A stretch of DNA of 64,000 nt from NCBI GenBank assembly GCA_019113005.1, contig DXIE01000049.1, positions 1 to 64,000 on the forward strand, read 5' to 3'. A program made the position numbers and the translations under genes. Below are positions 52,466 through 62,218 of the stretch, piece by piece. The DNA is from Candidatus Butyricicoccus avistercoris (lineage in GTDB: Bacteria; Bacillota; Clostridia; Oscillospirales; Butyricicoccaceae). A model generated the notes under the pieces. That model did not search any database, was not told the origin of the DNA, and saw only the letters and a list, made by a program, of their open reading frames with translations. Every line of letters starts with the position of its first letter. The first letter of the stretch is position 1.

Positions 52466-53602
52466 ATGAAAGTAATGATTTTATCTGTAACTGCTGGTTT
52501 TGGCCATCATGCAACAGCCAAAGCAGCAGGTGATATGCTTGCAAGCCAAGGTGCTGAGGTTCGCACACTTGATGTTTACGAATATATAAACAGAGTAGTT
52601 AAAAGCACTATTGATAAAGGTTATTTATTCTCCTCAAAACACACAAAAGAGCTTTACAGACTTGTTTATGCTCTTGCAGAAAACCATGGCTCAAGCTACT
52701 TTACCACACCAATAAGTATACTTAATATTGTAAATGCTCTTGGTGCATCTAAATTTGCCCGTATTATAACTGATTTTAACCCTGATGTACTTGTTTGTAC
52801 CCATGTCTTTGCAGCACAGCTTATAAATGAAATCAAAAAACGTGGACTTCTTTCCACTCGCACAATAGGAATTATAACTGACTATACAATTCACCCTTAT
52901 TGGGAAAATGTACCTTATATAGACTATATCGTAACTGCAAGCGAACTTCTACATCATCGCTCTTTAAAACGTGGCATAACTGCCGACCGTTTACTTCATT
53001 TTGGTATACCAATTCACCCTAAATTCAGTAAACCTATTACCCGTGAAGATGCTTGCAAAGAACTTGGTATAGATGCTAATCGCCCAACTATACTTATGAT
53101 GGGCGGTAGTATGGGCTATTCCAATCACAAAAAAATAATACAAAGCCTTTTAACCATAGGTATGGATTTTCAAATGCTTGTTGTTTGCGGAAATAACAAA
53201 AAACAATATAAAAATCTTATTGAAACCCTTGATGAGTATAATGGCAAAGCCTCAATTTATCCTTATGGCTTTGTAACCAATGTAGAAGTTATGATGAGTG
53301 CATCAGATTGCATTATAACCAAACCAGGAGGACTTACCGTTTCTGAGGCACTTGCTAAAAATTTACCTATGATTTTAGTAAATCCTATACCAGGACATGA
53401 AGAACGCAATGTTGAGTTTTTGCTAAATAATGGCATTTCTTTATATGTAACAAAGACTTTCCCTGTTGATGAAGCTGTATATCATCTATTTAACAGCCCT
53501 GCAAGACTTGAAAGCATAAGAAAAACCATGCGTGAAGTGGCTCACCCTAATGCCACCAAACAGCTTTGTGATTTTATTATGCAAATGCCATCTGAAAATT
53601 AA
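52466..53602 (+). CDS. MGDG synthase / UgtP-like glycosyltransferase
   Basis: LSVTAGFGHHATAKA...DFNPDVLVCTHVFAA...ASDCIITKPGGLTVSEALAKNLPMILVNPIPGHE. Confidence 0.92.
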   Translation: MKVMILSVTAGFGHHATAKAAGDMLASQGAEVRTLDVYEYINRVVKSTIDKGYLFSSKHTKELYRLVYALAENHGSSYFTTPISILNIVNALGASKFARIITDFNPDVLVCTHVFAAQLINEIKKRGLLSTRTIGIITDYTIHPYWENVPYIDYIVTASELLHHRSLKRGITADRLLHFGIPIHPKFSKPITREDACKELGIDANRPTILMMGGSMGYSNHKKIIQSLLTIGMDFQMLVVCGNNKKQYKNLIETLDEYNGKASIYPYGFVTNVEVMMSASDCIITKPGGLTVSEALAKNLPMILVNPIPGHEERNVEFLLNNGISLYVTKTFPVDEAVYHLFNSPARLESIRKTMREVAHPNATKQLCDFIMQMPSEN

Positions 53603-53607
53603 ATACT

Positions 53608-53640
53608 AAAGGCGAGCTTTTTAAAAGCCCGCCTTTTTTA
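53608..53640 (+). terminator. terminator after the UgtP-like gene
   Basis: AGGCGAGCTTTTTAAAAGCCCGCCTTTTTT hairpin and T run. Confidence 0.7.
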
Positions 53641-53642
53641 TA

Positions 53643-54305
53643 TTACTTATTCATTAAATAAACATTAGCATTTGCCACGCCTAAAGAATAACAACGGTCA
53701 TGGTCACTTAAATAAATATCAATTTTATTTTGCTTGATAGCTCCGCCAGTATCCTCAGCGATAAATGAACCAAAGCCCTCAATAAAAACTTCACTTCCAA
53801 GTGGGATAACCTTTGGGTCTACTGCGATTGTGCGACCTTCTGTACACTTAGTACCTGTTGCTGTGTTATCACCATAACCACCACTGCACTGCTCACAAGC
53901 ACAATAGAATGTAAGCTTAAAGTTACCTAAAGCTGTACCATTTGCTGTAATAGAATCATTTGCAGCGTATGTTTCAGAATAAGCAACTACACGCTCATAA
54001 TTAGGGATATATGGGTTTGCTGCCTGAATAGCTTCTTGCTCCTCTGCGAGTTTTGCAGCCTCAATAGCTGCCTGACGAGCTGCAAGCTCCTCACGAGCAC
54101 GAACCATTTCTTCTGTTGTGCGAACTAAACCAATAGCAACTTGTTCATTGGATGAAATCATGCCGATAGAAGCTACTGATGTATCTGATGCAGGAATATT
54201 GCTTGAGATAGTAGCATCATGTGCGGAAGCTGAATTAATGCTTATTGCTGCACACAATGCAATAGCTGGTAGACTAAGCAGACTTTTCATCTTCTTGAAA
54301 TGCAT
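53643..54305 (-). CDS. 3D-domain cell-wall protein (secreted)
   Basis: Signal peptide and C-terminal FKLTFYCACEQCSGGYGDNTATGTKCTEGRTIAVDPKVIPLGSEVFIEGFGSFIAEDTGGAIKQNKIDIYL. Confidence 0.92.
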   Translation of the reverse strand: MHFKKMKSLLSLPAIALCAAISINSASAHDATISSNIPASDTSVASIGMISSNEQVAIGLVRTTEEMVRAREELAARQAAIEAAKLAEEQEAIQAANPYIPNYERVVAYSETYAANDSITANGTALGNFKLTFYCACEQCSGGYGDNTATGTKCTEGRTIAVDPKVIPLGSEVFIEGFGSFIAEDTGGAIKQNKIDIYLSDHDRCYSLGVANANVYLMNK

Positions 54306-54422
54306 AAAATAAACTCCTAGTTAAATATAGATTTCGCTCACAAGCGATATAGGCACTTGCCTTTTAAAAAAATCCTTTGCGGTGTTACCAAACTGTTTTT
54401 TGTTTGTTACCGCTTTGTAATC

Positions 54423-54451
54423 ATCATACGCAAGTCAGCTCTCTTTGTCAA
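54423..54451 (-). promoter_or_regulatory. promoter of the 3D-domain gene
   Basis: Minus strand TTGACA-N17-TATGAT; implies ~110 nt leader. Confidence 0.65.
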
Positions 54452-54636
54452 ACAATTTCCCGAAAAAAATTTATTTTCTGATTTCTTTTTGTTATATTCA
54501 TTTTATATATTACTTTTTGTATTCATTATTTCCCGTATTTTTTAATAAAAATATTATTTGTAATTTAATTCTGATATGTTATAATAAATCTATTGTCTTA
54601 CTTCTTCCAAAATAATTGGAAGGAAGTGAAACCTGT

Positions 54637-54723
54637 TTGGAAGCTATCTCTACATTCTTATCTTCTGTTATGGCAGGTATCATATCTTATTATATCTGCA
54701 AATGGTTTGACAGTAAGTTTTAA
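54637..54723 (+). CDS. 28-aa hydrophobic mini-protein (candidate; TTG start)
   Basis: MEAISTFLSSVMAGIISYYICKWFDSKF; RBS-like GGAAGGAAGTG; upstream extended -10 TGTTATAAT (54577-54585) and downstream intrinsic terminator. Confidence 0.5.
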   Translation: MEAISTFLSSVMAGIISYYICKWFDSKF

Positions 54724-54766
54724 GACAATCAGCCTAAAATTTGTCTTTTGAAATAAAAGACAAATC

Positions 54767-54800
54767 CCCCATGTACTGCAACTACATGGGGGACTTTTTC
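54767..54800 (+). terminator. terminator after the mini-ORF unit
   Basis: CCCCCATGTA-CTGCAAC-TACATGGGGGACTTTTT. Confidence 0.8.
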
Positions 54801-55097
54801 CAGTTTGGAAGTATTATTACATTCATCTGACGTAATAATAGCATATAACACTCTTTATTTCAAGTATACTATATAATTTTTAATTTTATACTTAATATAT
54901 TTTATCGCTGTACAAATAATTTTAGTTATGCTACAATTGTTATAATTGTTTATCGGATTGTGGATATGCCCACTTTTATTATTTTGAAGATACGGAAGAC
55001 CTGACGGTGCTTTTAAACCGGTACTTCCTTAACTGGAGTTTTCCAGATATAAAAAACATTTATTTTGATTTTAGTAAAGGAAAGTGATATCGATATT

Positions 55098-56756
55098 ATG
55101 AGAGAAAAACTGAAGATTATTCCGCTTGGTGGTCTTGATGAAATCGGTAAAAACATGACTCTTATTGAGTTTGGTAACGATATCATCGTTATTGACTGTG
55201 GTTTAGCGTTTCCTGATGATGATATGCTTGGTGTTGACCTTGTAATACCAGATACAACATATCTTAAACGTAATATAAGGAAACTGCGTGGTTATCTTAT
55301 CACCCATGGACATGAAGACCATATCGGTGGTCTGCCTTATGTACTTCGTGAAATGAATGCCCCTGTTTATGGTACTCGTCTTACCTGTGGCATGATTGAA
55401 GCAAAACTAACAGAACACCGTATGCCTTCTAAAGTTCGTTTTAATCGTGTTAAAGCTGGTGATACAGTAAAACTCGGCTGTTTTACTGTTGAGTTTATCC
55501 ACACAAACCACTCCATTGCAGATGCAGTTGCTTTAGCTATTCGCACTCCGCTTGGTACTATCATTCACACAGGTGACTTTAAAGTTGACCTTACACCTGC
55601 TTATGGCGATATGATAGACCTTGCTCGTTTTGGCGAACTCGGTAAAGAAGGCGTTCTTGCTCTTATGAGCGACTCCACTAATGTTGAGCGTGCAGGCTAT
55701 ACACCATCAGAACAAACCGTTGGTGCAGGTCTTGAAAACTTCTTTAAAAACTGCCGTGAAAGAATTATTATTGCAACCTTTGCATCTAATGTATCACGTT
55801 TGCAGCAGATACTAGATATAGCTGCAAAATATGGCAGAAAAGTAGCTGTTTGTGGTCGAAGCATGGAGAAAATTATAACTGTTGCTGGTGAGCTTGGTTA
55901 TCTGCAAGATAAAGGCAAGGTTTTAATTGATATGTCAGAAATACACCGCTACCCAAGAGAACAGATTGTTATTGTATCTACTGGTTCTCAAGGTGAAACT
56001 ATGTCTGCTCTTTACCGCATGGCATATAATAGTCATAAACAAGTTGACGTTGTAGCTGGTGACCGTATTCTCATTGCTGCCTCTGCTATCCCAGGGAACG
56101 AGAAAGCTGTAAATAATATGATAAATGAGCTTTATAAAAAGGGTGCAGAAGTTATTTATGACCGTAATGCAGCACTTCATGTTTCAGGTCATGCTTGCCA
56201 AGAGGAGCAAAAGCTAATGCTCGCATTATGTAAGCCTAAATATTTTATTCCTGTACATGGTGAGCATCGTATGCTTTGTATGCATGCTCAAATCGCTCAG
56301 AAAATGGGTATGCCTAAACGCAATACTATTGTCGGTGAAATCGGACGACCTATCGAAATTGGTGAACGCTCAATTCGTCTCGGAAACCCTGTACCATCGG
56401 GCAGAGTGCTTGTTGATGGTCTTGGTATAGGTGATGTAGGCTCGGCTGTGCTGCGTGACAGAAAGCATTTGTCTGAAGATGGTCTGTTAGTTGTTGTTAT
56501 GACCATTGACTCAACTTCTAGAGTTGTTATTGCAGGGCCAGATATTGTTTCTCGTGGTTTTGTATATGTTAAGGAAGCTGAACCACTTATGGAAGAACTT
56601 AGAAACACTTGTCAAATAGCACTTGACCGCTGTCTTGATGAAGGTGTTCGTGATTGGAACGGCATTAAACTTGCTGTTAAGGGTGCATTAAGTGATTATC
56701 TATTTAAGAAAACTAAACGCAGTCCTATGATTTTACCAATTATAATGGAAATATAA
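55098..56756 (+). CDS. rnj: ribonuclease J
   Basis: MREKLKIIPLGGLDEIGKNMTLIEF...LITHGHEDHIGGLPYVL...DSTNVERAGYTPSE. Confidence 0.95.
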   Translation: MREKLKIIPLGGLDEIGKNMTLIEFGNDIIVIDCGLAFPDDDMLGVDLVIPDTTYLKRNIRKLRGYLITHGHEDHIGGLPYVLREMNAPVYGTRLTCGMIEAKLTEHRMPSKVRFNRVKAGDTVKLGCFTVEFIHTNHSIADAVALAIRTPLGTIIHTGDFKVDLTPAYGDMIDLARFGELGKEGVLALMSDSTNVERAGYTPSEQTVGAGLENFFKNCRERIIIATFASNVSRLQQILDIAAKYGRKVAVCGRSMEKIITVAGELGYLQDKGKVLIDMSEIHRYPREQIVIVSTGSQGETMSALYRMAYNSHKQVDVVAGDRILIAASAIPGNEKAVNNMINELYKKGAEVIYDRNAALHVSGHACQEEQKLMLALCKPKYFIPVHGEHRMLCMHAQIAQKMGMPKRNTIVGEIGRPIEIGERSIRLGNPVPSGRVLVDGLGIGDVGSAVLRDRKHLSEDGLLVVVMTIDSTSRVVIAGPDIVSRGFVYVKEAEPLMEELRNTCQIALDRCLDEGVRDWNGIKLAVKGALSDYLFKKTKRSPMILPIIMEI

Positions 56757-56788
56757 AAAAACGCATTGCTTACGCAATGCGTTTTTGC
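56756..56788 (+). terminator. terminator after ribonuclease J gene
   Basis: AAAAACGCATTGCTTACGCAATGCGTTTTTGCTTTT. Confidence 0.75.
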
Positions 56789-56790
56789 TT

Positions 56791-57564
56791 TTATACTGGA
56801 CCTCTTGTAACAGGTGCAAGCCATACTTTGCCTGTACCACGATACACATTTACTAAACCTTCGCCAGAGGCTGCTGAACCAATAAGTGTTTTACCAGAAC
56901 GCTCAACTGTAAAGTCAAGTGTACCACTCCAAGCGATTGCCATATTACCATCAATTTTTAATACATCATTTTGAAGTGTAATCTCTATGAGTTCTTCCTT
57001 TGGCACTGGAGATTCTAAGCAAAGTGTACCCATTCCCTGAATACCTAAATTAAATAAGCCTTCTCCACCTGCAACCGCAGATGATAAGTTAGAACGCATA
57101 ACCGCCTTATGTTTTAGACTTGACTCACATGCAAGAAATAGTCCATCATCTAAAACAATACTTCCATTCCACTGGCTCATATCCACAAGTAATATATGCT
57201 TATATGTAGGCTCAAGCACTAAAGTACCATTTCCGACATATTCTGGTTTGATTGCTGATTCACCAGTTACCTGTCCACGCAGTGCTTTTCCAAAGAAATC
57301 ACCAACACCCTTAATTCCTGTTGTCGCATTTACATCTCCGACCATCCACTGCATAGCACCAGCTTGTAGTGTAATACCTTGTGCTTTGCTCATATCGCAT
57401 ATAACCTGACGTTTACGCACATTCATTTCATTGCAGAAGAAAGCGGTTTGTGCCTCATGTGGCATAACACTTAAATCCCTCTGATACTCAACAACTGCAA
57501 ACGGACCAAGCTGACTTAAAATTTTAATGTCATCATTGTTTGTGAAGTTTTGAATCTGGTACAT
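56791..57564 (-). CDS. AIM24 family protein
   Basis: AGAMQWMVGDVNATTGIKGVGDFFGKALRGQVTGESAIKPEYVGNGTLVLEP. Confidence 0.88.
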   Translation of the reverse strand: MYQIQNFTNNDDIKILSQLGPFAVVEYQRDLSVMPHEAQTAFFCNEMNVRKRQVICDMSKAQGITLQAGAMQWMVGDVNATTGIKGVGDFFGKALRGQVTGESAIKPEYVGNGTLVLEPTYKHILLVDMSQWNGSIVLDDGLFLACESSLKHKAVMRSNLSSAVAGGEGLFNLGIQGMGTLCLESPVPKEELIEITLQNDVLKIDGNMAIAWSGTLDFTVERSGKTLIGSAASGEGLVNVYRGTGKVWLAPVTRGPV

Positions 57565-57660
57565 TTAGCACCCTCCATTCATAAATAAATTTCATCGCTA
57601 TTTTTTATCTGATAGCGTAATAATATTTTACCACATATATTATATGCTTTAAAGAGATAT

Positions 57661-58200
57661 TTAATCTTCTTTACACATATCTATACATTCCTTGAGCCAG
57701 TTGCAAGTGCTTTCTTCACGTCTTATAGCACCTAAAAGCACCAAATAATCACTAAATTCATATGTTCCCTTTTGCGGAACTTCGCCAAATTCTGACTGAT
57801 TTTTCTTTAAATGTTCAAGTCTAATCTGGTGCTGTTTTAACTGGTCCTCTAGAATATAAATTTGACGCTCTGGACTAAGTGCAGAAGAATAAAAAAGCTG
57901 CAAACGAAATTCTTCTTTAGGTGTTGCTTTCATTTTATGGGTTTGGCTAAGCCAATTCATAAAATCCTTTCTGCCAAGCTCGGTTATTGAATATAATTTT
58001 TTCTCAAGTACACTTCCCGAAATCTCAACTGTATAAGTTACCATACCTTCTTCGGTAAGTCTTTTAAGCTCTGGGTAAATTTGGCTATGTTTAACCGACC
58101 AAAATTCTGCTAAAGCACCTTCAAAAAGCTTCATAAGCTCATAGCCTGTCATATCCTGTTTATTTAACATACCCAAAAGAGCATACTTTAAAGTTCTCAT
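57661..58200 (-). CDS. PadR family transcriptional regulator
   Basis: LKYALLGMLNKQDMTGYELMKLFE...FWSVKHSQIYPELKRLTEEGMVTYTVE; C-terminal Vir_act_alpha-like segment. Confidence 0.93.
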   Translation of the reverse strand: MRTLKYALLGMLNKQDMTGYELMKLFEGALAEFWSVKHSQIYPELKRLTEEGMVTYTVEISGSVLEKKLYSITELGRKDFMNWLSQTHKMKATPKEEFRLQLFYSSALSPERQIYILEDQLKQHQIRLEHLKKNQSEFGEVPQKGTYEFSDYLVLLGAIRREESTCNWLKECIDMCKED

Positions 58201-58341
58201 AACGTCCCCGTTTCTATTTTAAAGCGATAAAGTTTGATGTACCTTAAATTATATTATAACAATGCTTGTTTTACAATAGTATAGTTAATTTTATTATATT
58301 TTGCTATAAAATTTTATGCACCTCACCAAATATGTAATATT

Positions 58342-58384
58342 ATAACATGTAGTTATTGACATGTTATAATTAACCTGTTATTAT
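58342..58384 (+). promoter_or_regulatory. PadR-type operator overlapping the OFA/OYE promoter
   Basis: ATAACATGT-N8-ACATGTTAT (58342-58367); -35 TTGACA (58356-58361), N17, -10 TATTAT (58379-58384). Confidence 0.7.
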
Positions 58385-58420
58385 TTCATTGTCAAATTTA
58401 TAACGAACGGAGAAATAAGT

Positions 58421-59653
58421 ATGAACCTAACCAAAAAACGCTGGCTAATTCTAGCTGTTTGCTGCATAGCAAACCTATGTCTTGGCTCAATCTACACATG
58501 GAGTGTTTTTGCAACTCCTATGGCAGAACATTTATCTAATATCACTGGTCAAACTATGACCTCTGCAAACCTTGCTATTGTCTACACCATAGCTAACTCT
58601 GTTGGCCCTATCACCATGATTTCTGGTGGTTGGTTTAATGACAAATTCGGTCCTAAAAAGGTTATTTTTGTCGGTGGACTTATGTTCGGTTTAGGCATGG
58701 TGCTTTCTGGCTTTGCTACAAGTGTAACTCACCTTATTATTTCATATGGTCTTATCTTTGGCCTTGGTCTTGGTATGGCTTACGGTGCAACTATTAGCAG
58801 CTGTGTAAAGTTCTTTCCAGACAAACGTGGTCTTATCGGTGGTTTAACCACAGCAGCTTACGGTCTTAGCTCGGTAATTTTACCTCCTGTTGTAGCTGTA
58901 CTGGTTGATAGCTTTGATGTTACTAAGGCATTTATTATTGTAGGCATTTTATTTATTATACTTATGACTATTTCAGCATTTTTTGTTGAACAATGTCCAC
59001 AAGGCTTTATTCCTGAAGGCTGGACACCTCCACAAATTAAATCTGGTGCATCTAATAATGATAAAGATTGGAAAGGTATGCTTTCAAGCCCTATCTTTTA
59101 TGTTATGATGATGCTTTTATGTTGTGGTGCATTCTCTGGCATGATGTACACTTCTCAGGCACGTTCTGTTGCTGAAAATATGATTGGTATGACCGCACTT
59201 GCTGCCAGTACCGCTGTTTCTGTTATCTCTTTATTTAATGTATTCGGTAGACTTCTAGCAGGTTTTATGTCAGATAAAATCGGTCGTGCTCAAACTTTAG
59301 CTCTATCTTGTGCATTATGCATTGTTGGTATGTTCTCACTCTATATATCTGGTCAAGGCGATGTTACTACCTTCTATATTGGTTCTGCAATCCTTGGTCT
59401 GTGTTTTGGTGCATTTATGGGTGTATTCCCAGGGTTTACTGCTGACCAATTCGGTGCAAAAAATAACAGTGTAAACTTTGGTATTATGTTTATTGGTTTT
59501 GCCGTTGCAGGTTACTTTGGTCCTACAATTATGGCAAGCACAGCAAACGACCCTAAACCTTATGCTAACGCTTTCTTAATCGCTGCTGCATTAAATGCTA
59601 TTGGTATTGTGTTAACTTTTGTATATCGTGCTATGAAGAAAAAAACAAACTAA
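58421..59653 (+). CDS. OFA-family MFS transporter (oxalate/formate antiporter-like)
   Basis: 12-TM MFS; RWLILAVCCIANLCLGSIYTWSVFATPM...GGWFNDKFGPKKVIFVGG. Confidence 0.9.
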   Translation: MNLTKKRWLILAVCCIANLCLGSIYTWSVFATPMAEHLSNITGQTMTSANLAIVYTIANSVGPITMISGGWFNDKFGPKKVIFVGGLMFGLGMVLSGFATSVTHLIISYGLIFGLGLGMAYGATISSCVKFFPDKRGLIGGLTTAAYGLSSVILPPVVAVLVDSFDVTKAFIIVGILFIILMTISAFFVEQCPQGFIPEGWTPPQIKSGASNNDKDWKGMLSSPIFYVMMMLLCCGAFSGMMYTSQARSVAENMIGMTALAASTAVSVISLFNVFGRLLAGFMSDKIGRAQTLALSCALCIVGMFSLYISGQGDVTTFYIGSAILGLCFGAFMGVFPGFTADQFGAKNNSVNFGIMFIGFAVAGYFGPTIMASTANDPKPYANAFLIAAALNAIGIVLTFVYRAMKKKTN

Positions 59654-59672
59654 AATAGAAAGGATTTTTAAA

Positions 59673-61619
59673 ATGACAAGAAAGTATCCAAATCTAAGCA
59701 AACCTATTAAAATTGCGGGTGTAACTTTCCGTAACCGTATGTTTTCTGCTCCTATGGGCGGTACAGACATAACAAATGATGGTTGTATCGGCCCTAAGTC
59801 TACCGCTTTTTATGAGCTTCGTGCAAAAGGTGGTGCGGGTGCTGTAACCGTTTCTGAATGTATGGTTCACCCTGAAACAGATGGCTCTCATGCTTATCAC
59901 TTAGATACTGCTATTTTAAACTCTCTGGCTGCCGCTACTTATACAGCTGATGCTATTCGCCGTCATGGTGCTATGCCAAGCCTTGAGCTTTCTCATTCTG
60001 GTATGTACTCTGGTACTTATATGACAGATAAAAACCGTAAACATGGTTTAGCTCAATGGGGGCCATCTGCTTGCACTCGTCCAGATGGTGTTGAAGTTCA
60101 CGAGCTTACTCAGGAAATGATTGATGATATTGTTGCCGCTTATGGTCGTGTTGCAGGTCTTGCTAAGCGTGCAGGCTTTGAAATGATTATGATTCATGCG
60201 GGCCATGGCTGGCTTATTAATCAGTTCCTTTCCCCTTACTTTAATAAGCGTACTGATAAATACGGTGGAAGCCTTGAAAATCGTTGCCGTTTTGCAAAGG
60301 AAGTTTTAACTGCTGTTAGAGAAAATGTAGGAAAAATGTTCCCTATCGAGCTTAGAATGAGCGGTTCTGAGCTATTTGACGGCGGTTATACTCTTGAAGA
60401 TGGTGTAGAAATTGCAAAACAGCTTGAAAGCTATATTGATTTACTTCATGTATCTGCTGGTACTTATCAGCGTGGCTTTGGTGATACTCACCCATCTATG
60501 TTTAAAGAACATGGCTGTAATGTATATCTAGCGGCTGAGATTAAAAAGCATGTAAATGTACCTGTTGCAACTCTTGGTGCTCTAAATGACCCAGAACAAA
60601 TGGAAGAAATCATTGCTTCTGGCAAGGCTGATGTTGTATATATGGCTCGTGCATTACTTGCTGACCCTGAACTGCCTCGTAAAGTGGTTGAAGGTCGTGA
60701 TGATGAAATTGTTAAATGCTTACGATGCTTTACCTGTATGGCTGAGCGTGCTGCTACTGCAACTCGTCGCTGTACTGTAAACCCTCTAATTGGTCGTGAA
60801 TTAGATGGTGTTGAAGTTATTCCTGCACCTGTTAAGAAAAAAGTGCTTGTTGCAGGTGGTGGTCCTGGTGGTCTGTATGCTGCTTATACAGCTGCTCGTC
60901 GTGGTCATAGGGTTATACTTTGCGAGAAAGAAAATGAGCTTGGTGGTATACTAAAGAGCGAACAAGCTCTGCCATTTAAGGTTGAAATGTATGAGCTTAC
61001 TGGTTCTTATGAGCGTCTAGCTCGCAAGGCTGGTGTTGAAATCCGTTTAAACACAGAAGTTACACCTGAGTATGTAGAAAAAGAAGCTCCAGATGCTTTA
61101 ATTATTGCTGTTGGCTCTACTCCTCTTGTTCCACCTATCAAGGGCTTAGATGGTGATAATGTTGTAATTGTAAATGACTACTATCTAAATAAAGACAAGG
61201 TTACTGATGAAGTTGTAGTATTTGGCGGTGGTCTTGCTGGCTGTGAATGTGCTATACATTTAGGTATGGAAGGTAAAAAAGTTCATCTTGTAGAAATGCG
61301 TGATGAGCTTGCTCCAGATGCAAACGTTCGTCATCGTCCTTTGATGCTTAAGGAAGTTGAAAAATATGTAACTGTACATACTGGTTACAAAGGTCTTGAA
61401 GTTCGTAAAGATGGTATACTATGTGCGGATAAGGACGGAAATGAAATTCTTGTCAAAGGCACAAGTGTTATTTGTGCACTTGGTCAGCGTTCTAACACAG
61501 CTGTTGTTGAAAGTTTGCAAGATACAGCCCCATTTGTTCGTGTAATCGGTGATGCAGTTAAGGTTGCTACTATTACCAATGCTGTTTACTGGGGTCATCA
61601 TGCTGCACTTGATATCTAA
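59673..61619 (+). CDS. FAD/FMN Fe-S oxidoreductase, OYE/2-enoate reductase/BaiCD-like
   Basis: N-terminal OYE barrel (HAGHGWLINQFLSPYFNKRTDKYGGSLENRCRF), CLRCFTC...C cluster motif, C-terminal FAD/NAD domains (VLVAGGGPGGLYAAYTAARRGH). Confidence 0.9.
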   Translation: MTRKYPNLSKPIKIAGVTFRNRMFSAPMGGTDITNDGCIGPKSTAFYELRAKGGAGAVTVSECMVHPETDGSHAYHLDTAILNSLAAATYTADAIRRHGAMPSLELSHSGMYSGTYMTDKNRKHGLAQWGPSACTRPDGVEVHELTQEMIDDIVAAYGRVAGLAKRAGFEMIMIHAGHGWLINQFLSPYFNKRTDKYGGSLENRCRFAKEVLTAVRENVGKMFPIELRMSGSELFDGGYTLEDGVEIAKQLESYIDLLHVSAGTYQRGFGDTHPSMFKEHGCNVYLAAEIKKHVNVPVATLGALNDPEQMEEIIASGKADVVYMARALLADPELPRKVVEGRDDEIVKCLRCFTCMAERAATATRRCTVNPLIGRELDGVEVIPAPVKKKVLVAGGGPGGLYAAYTAARRGHRVILCEKENELGGILKSEQALPFKVEMYELTGSYERLARKAGVEIRLNTEVTPEYVEKEAPDALIIAVGSTPLVPPIKGLDGDNVVIVNDYYLNKDKVTDEVVVFGGGLAGCECAIHLGMEGKKVHLVEMRDELAPDANVRHRPLMLKEVEKYVTVHTGYKGLEVRKDGILCADKDGNEILVKGTSVICALGQRSNTAVVESLQDTAPFVRVIGDAVKVATITNAVYWGHHAALDI

Positions 61620-61623
61620 ATAA

Positions 61624-61657
61624 ATAAAAAAACCGCCTTTTTAACAAAAAAAGCGGC
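61624..61657 (-). terminator. terminator for tRNA-Thr (probably bidirectional)
   Basis: Minus strand AAGCCGCTTTTTTTGTTAAAAAGGCGGTTTTTTTATT. Confidence 0.65.
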
Positions 61658-61658
61658 T

Positions 61659-61734
<76 letters not shown>

Positions 61735-61941
61735 AAGTAATATTTGTAACTGAAACAGGCATATTCTATCATATATTATTAAAAAAGTCAATTATATTTG
61801 TCTAAAAAGTCATATATACGAGTGAGAAACAGTCATAGATATTTAAGGCAATAGTATAGTGGCAAACGGTGGCAAACTAATATTTATTCATGGCAAGCTT
61901 GAATATATCTATAAATTTAGAAAAATATAAGATATTATTTG

Positions 61942-61970
61942 TTTACACGGTAAAAATAATGTGCTAGAAT
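61942..61970 (+). promoter_or_regulatory. promoter P1 of non-coding region
   Basis: TTTACA-N17-TAGAAT; shares TTTACAC...ATGTGCTAGAAT with P2 at 62881. Confidence 0.55.
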
Positions 61971-62007
61971 AATGGTGTATATAGTGCGTTGGTATAAGGT
62001 GTTTAAG

Positions 62008-62043
62008 TGTAACCACTGTAACCGATTTAACCAGTGTAACCAT
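62008..62043 (+). repeat. 4 x 9-bp tandem repeat, TGTAACCnn type
   Basis: TGTAACCAC TGTAACCGA TTTAACCAG TGTAACCAT; unit starts at 62008, 62017, 62026, 62035. Confidence 0.8.
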
Positions 62044-62218
62044 ATATGTTCTGTTTAAGAGTAATTATTGGATATAGAATATTGGTTAAATTTTAGACTT
62101 TAAAAAAGCAAGTTTGAAATTGTAAATACATTAAGTGTATTGAAGTTATTTTTTGATTGTGAAATAGATAAAAGAATTTATATGGCTTTTTATTGCCATG
62201 TTGATTAAAAGAGGATAC

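Noticed and set aside
54306-54451. c-di-AMP (ydaO/yuaA) riboswitch upstream of the 3D-domain gene
   Set aside because: Considered because such riboswitches often precede cell-wall genes, but the recalled conserved core segments are not visible; kept only as an unassigned leader.
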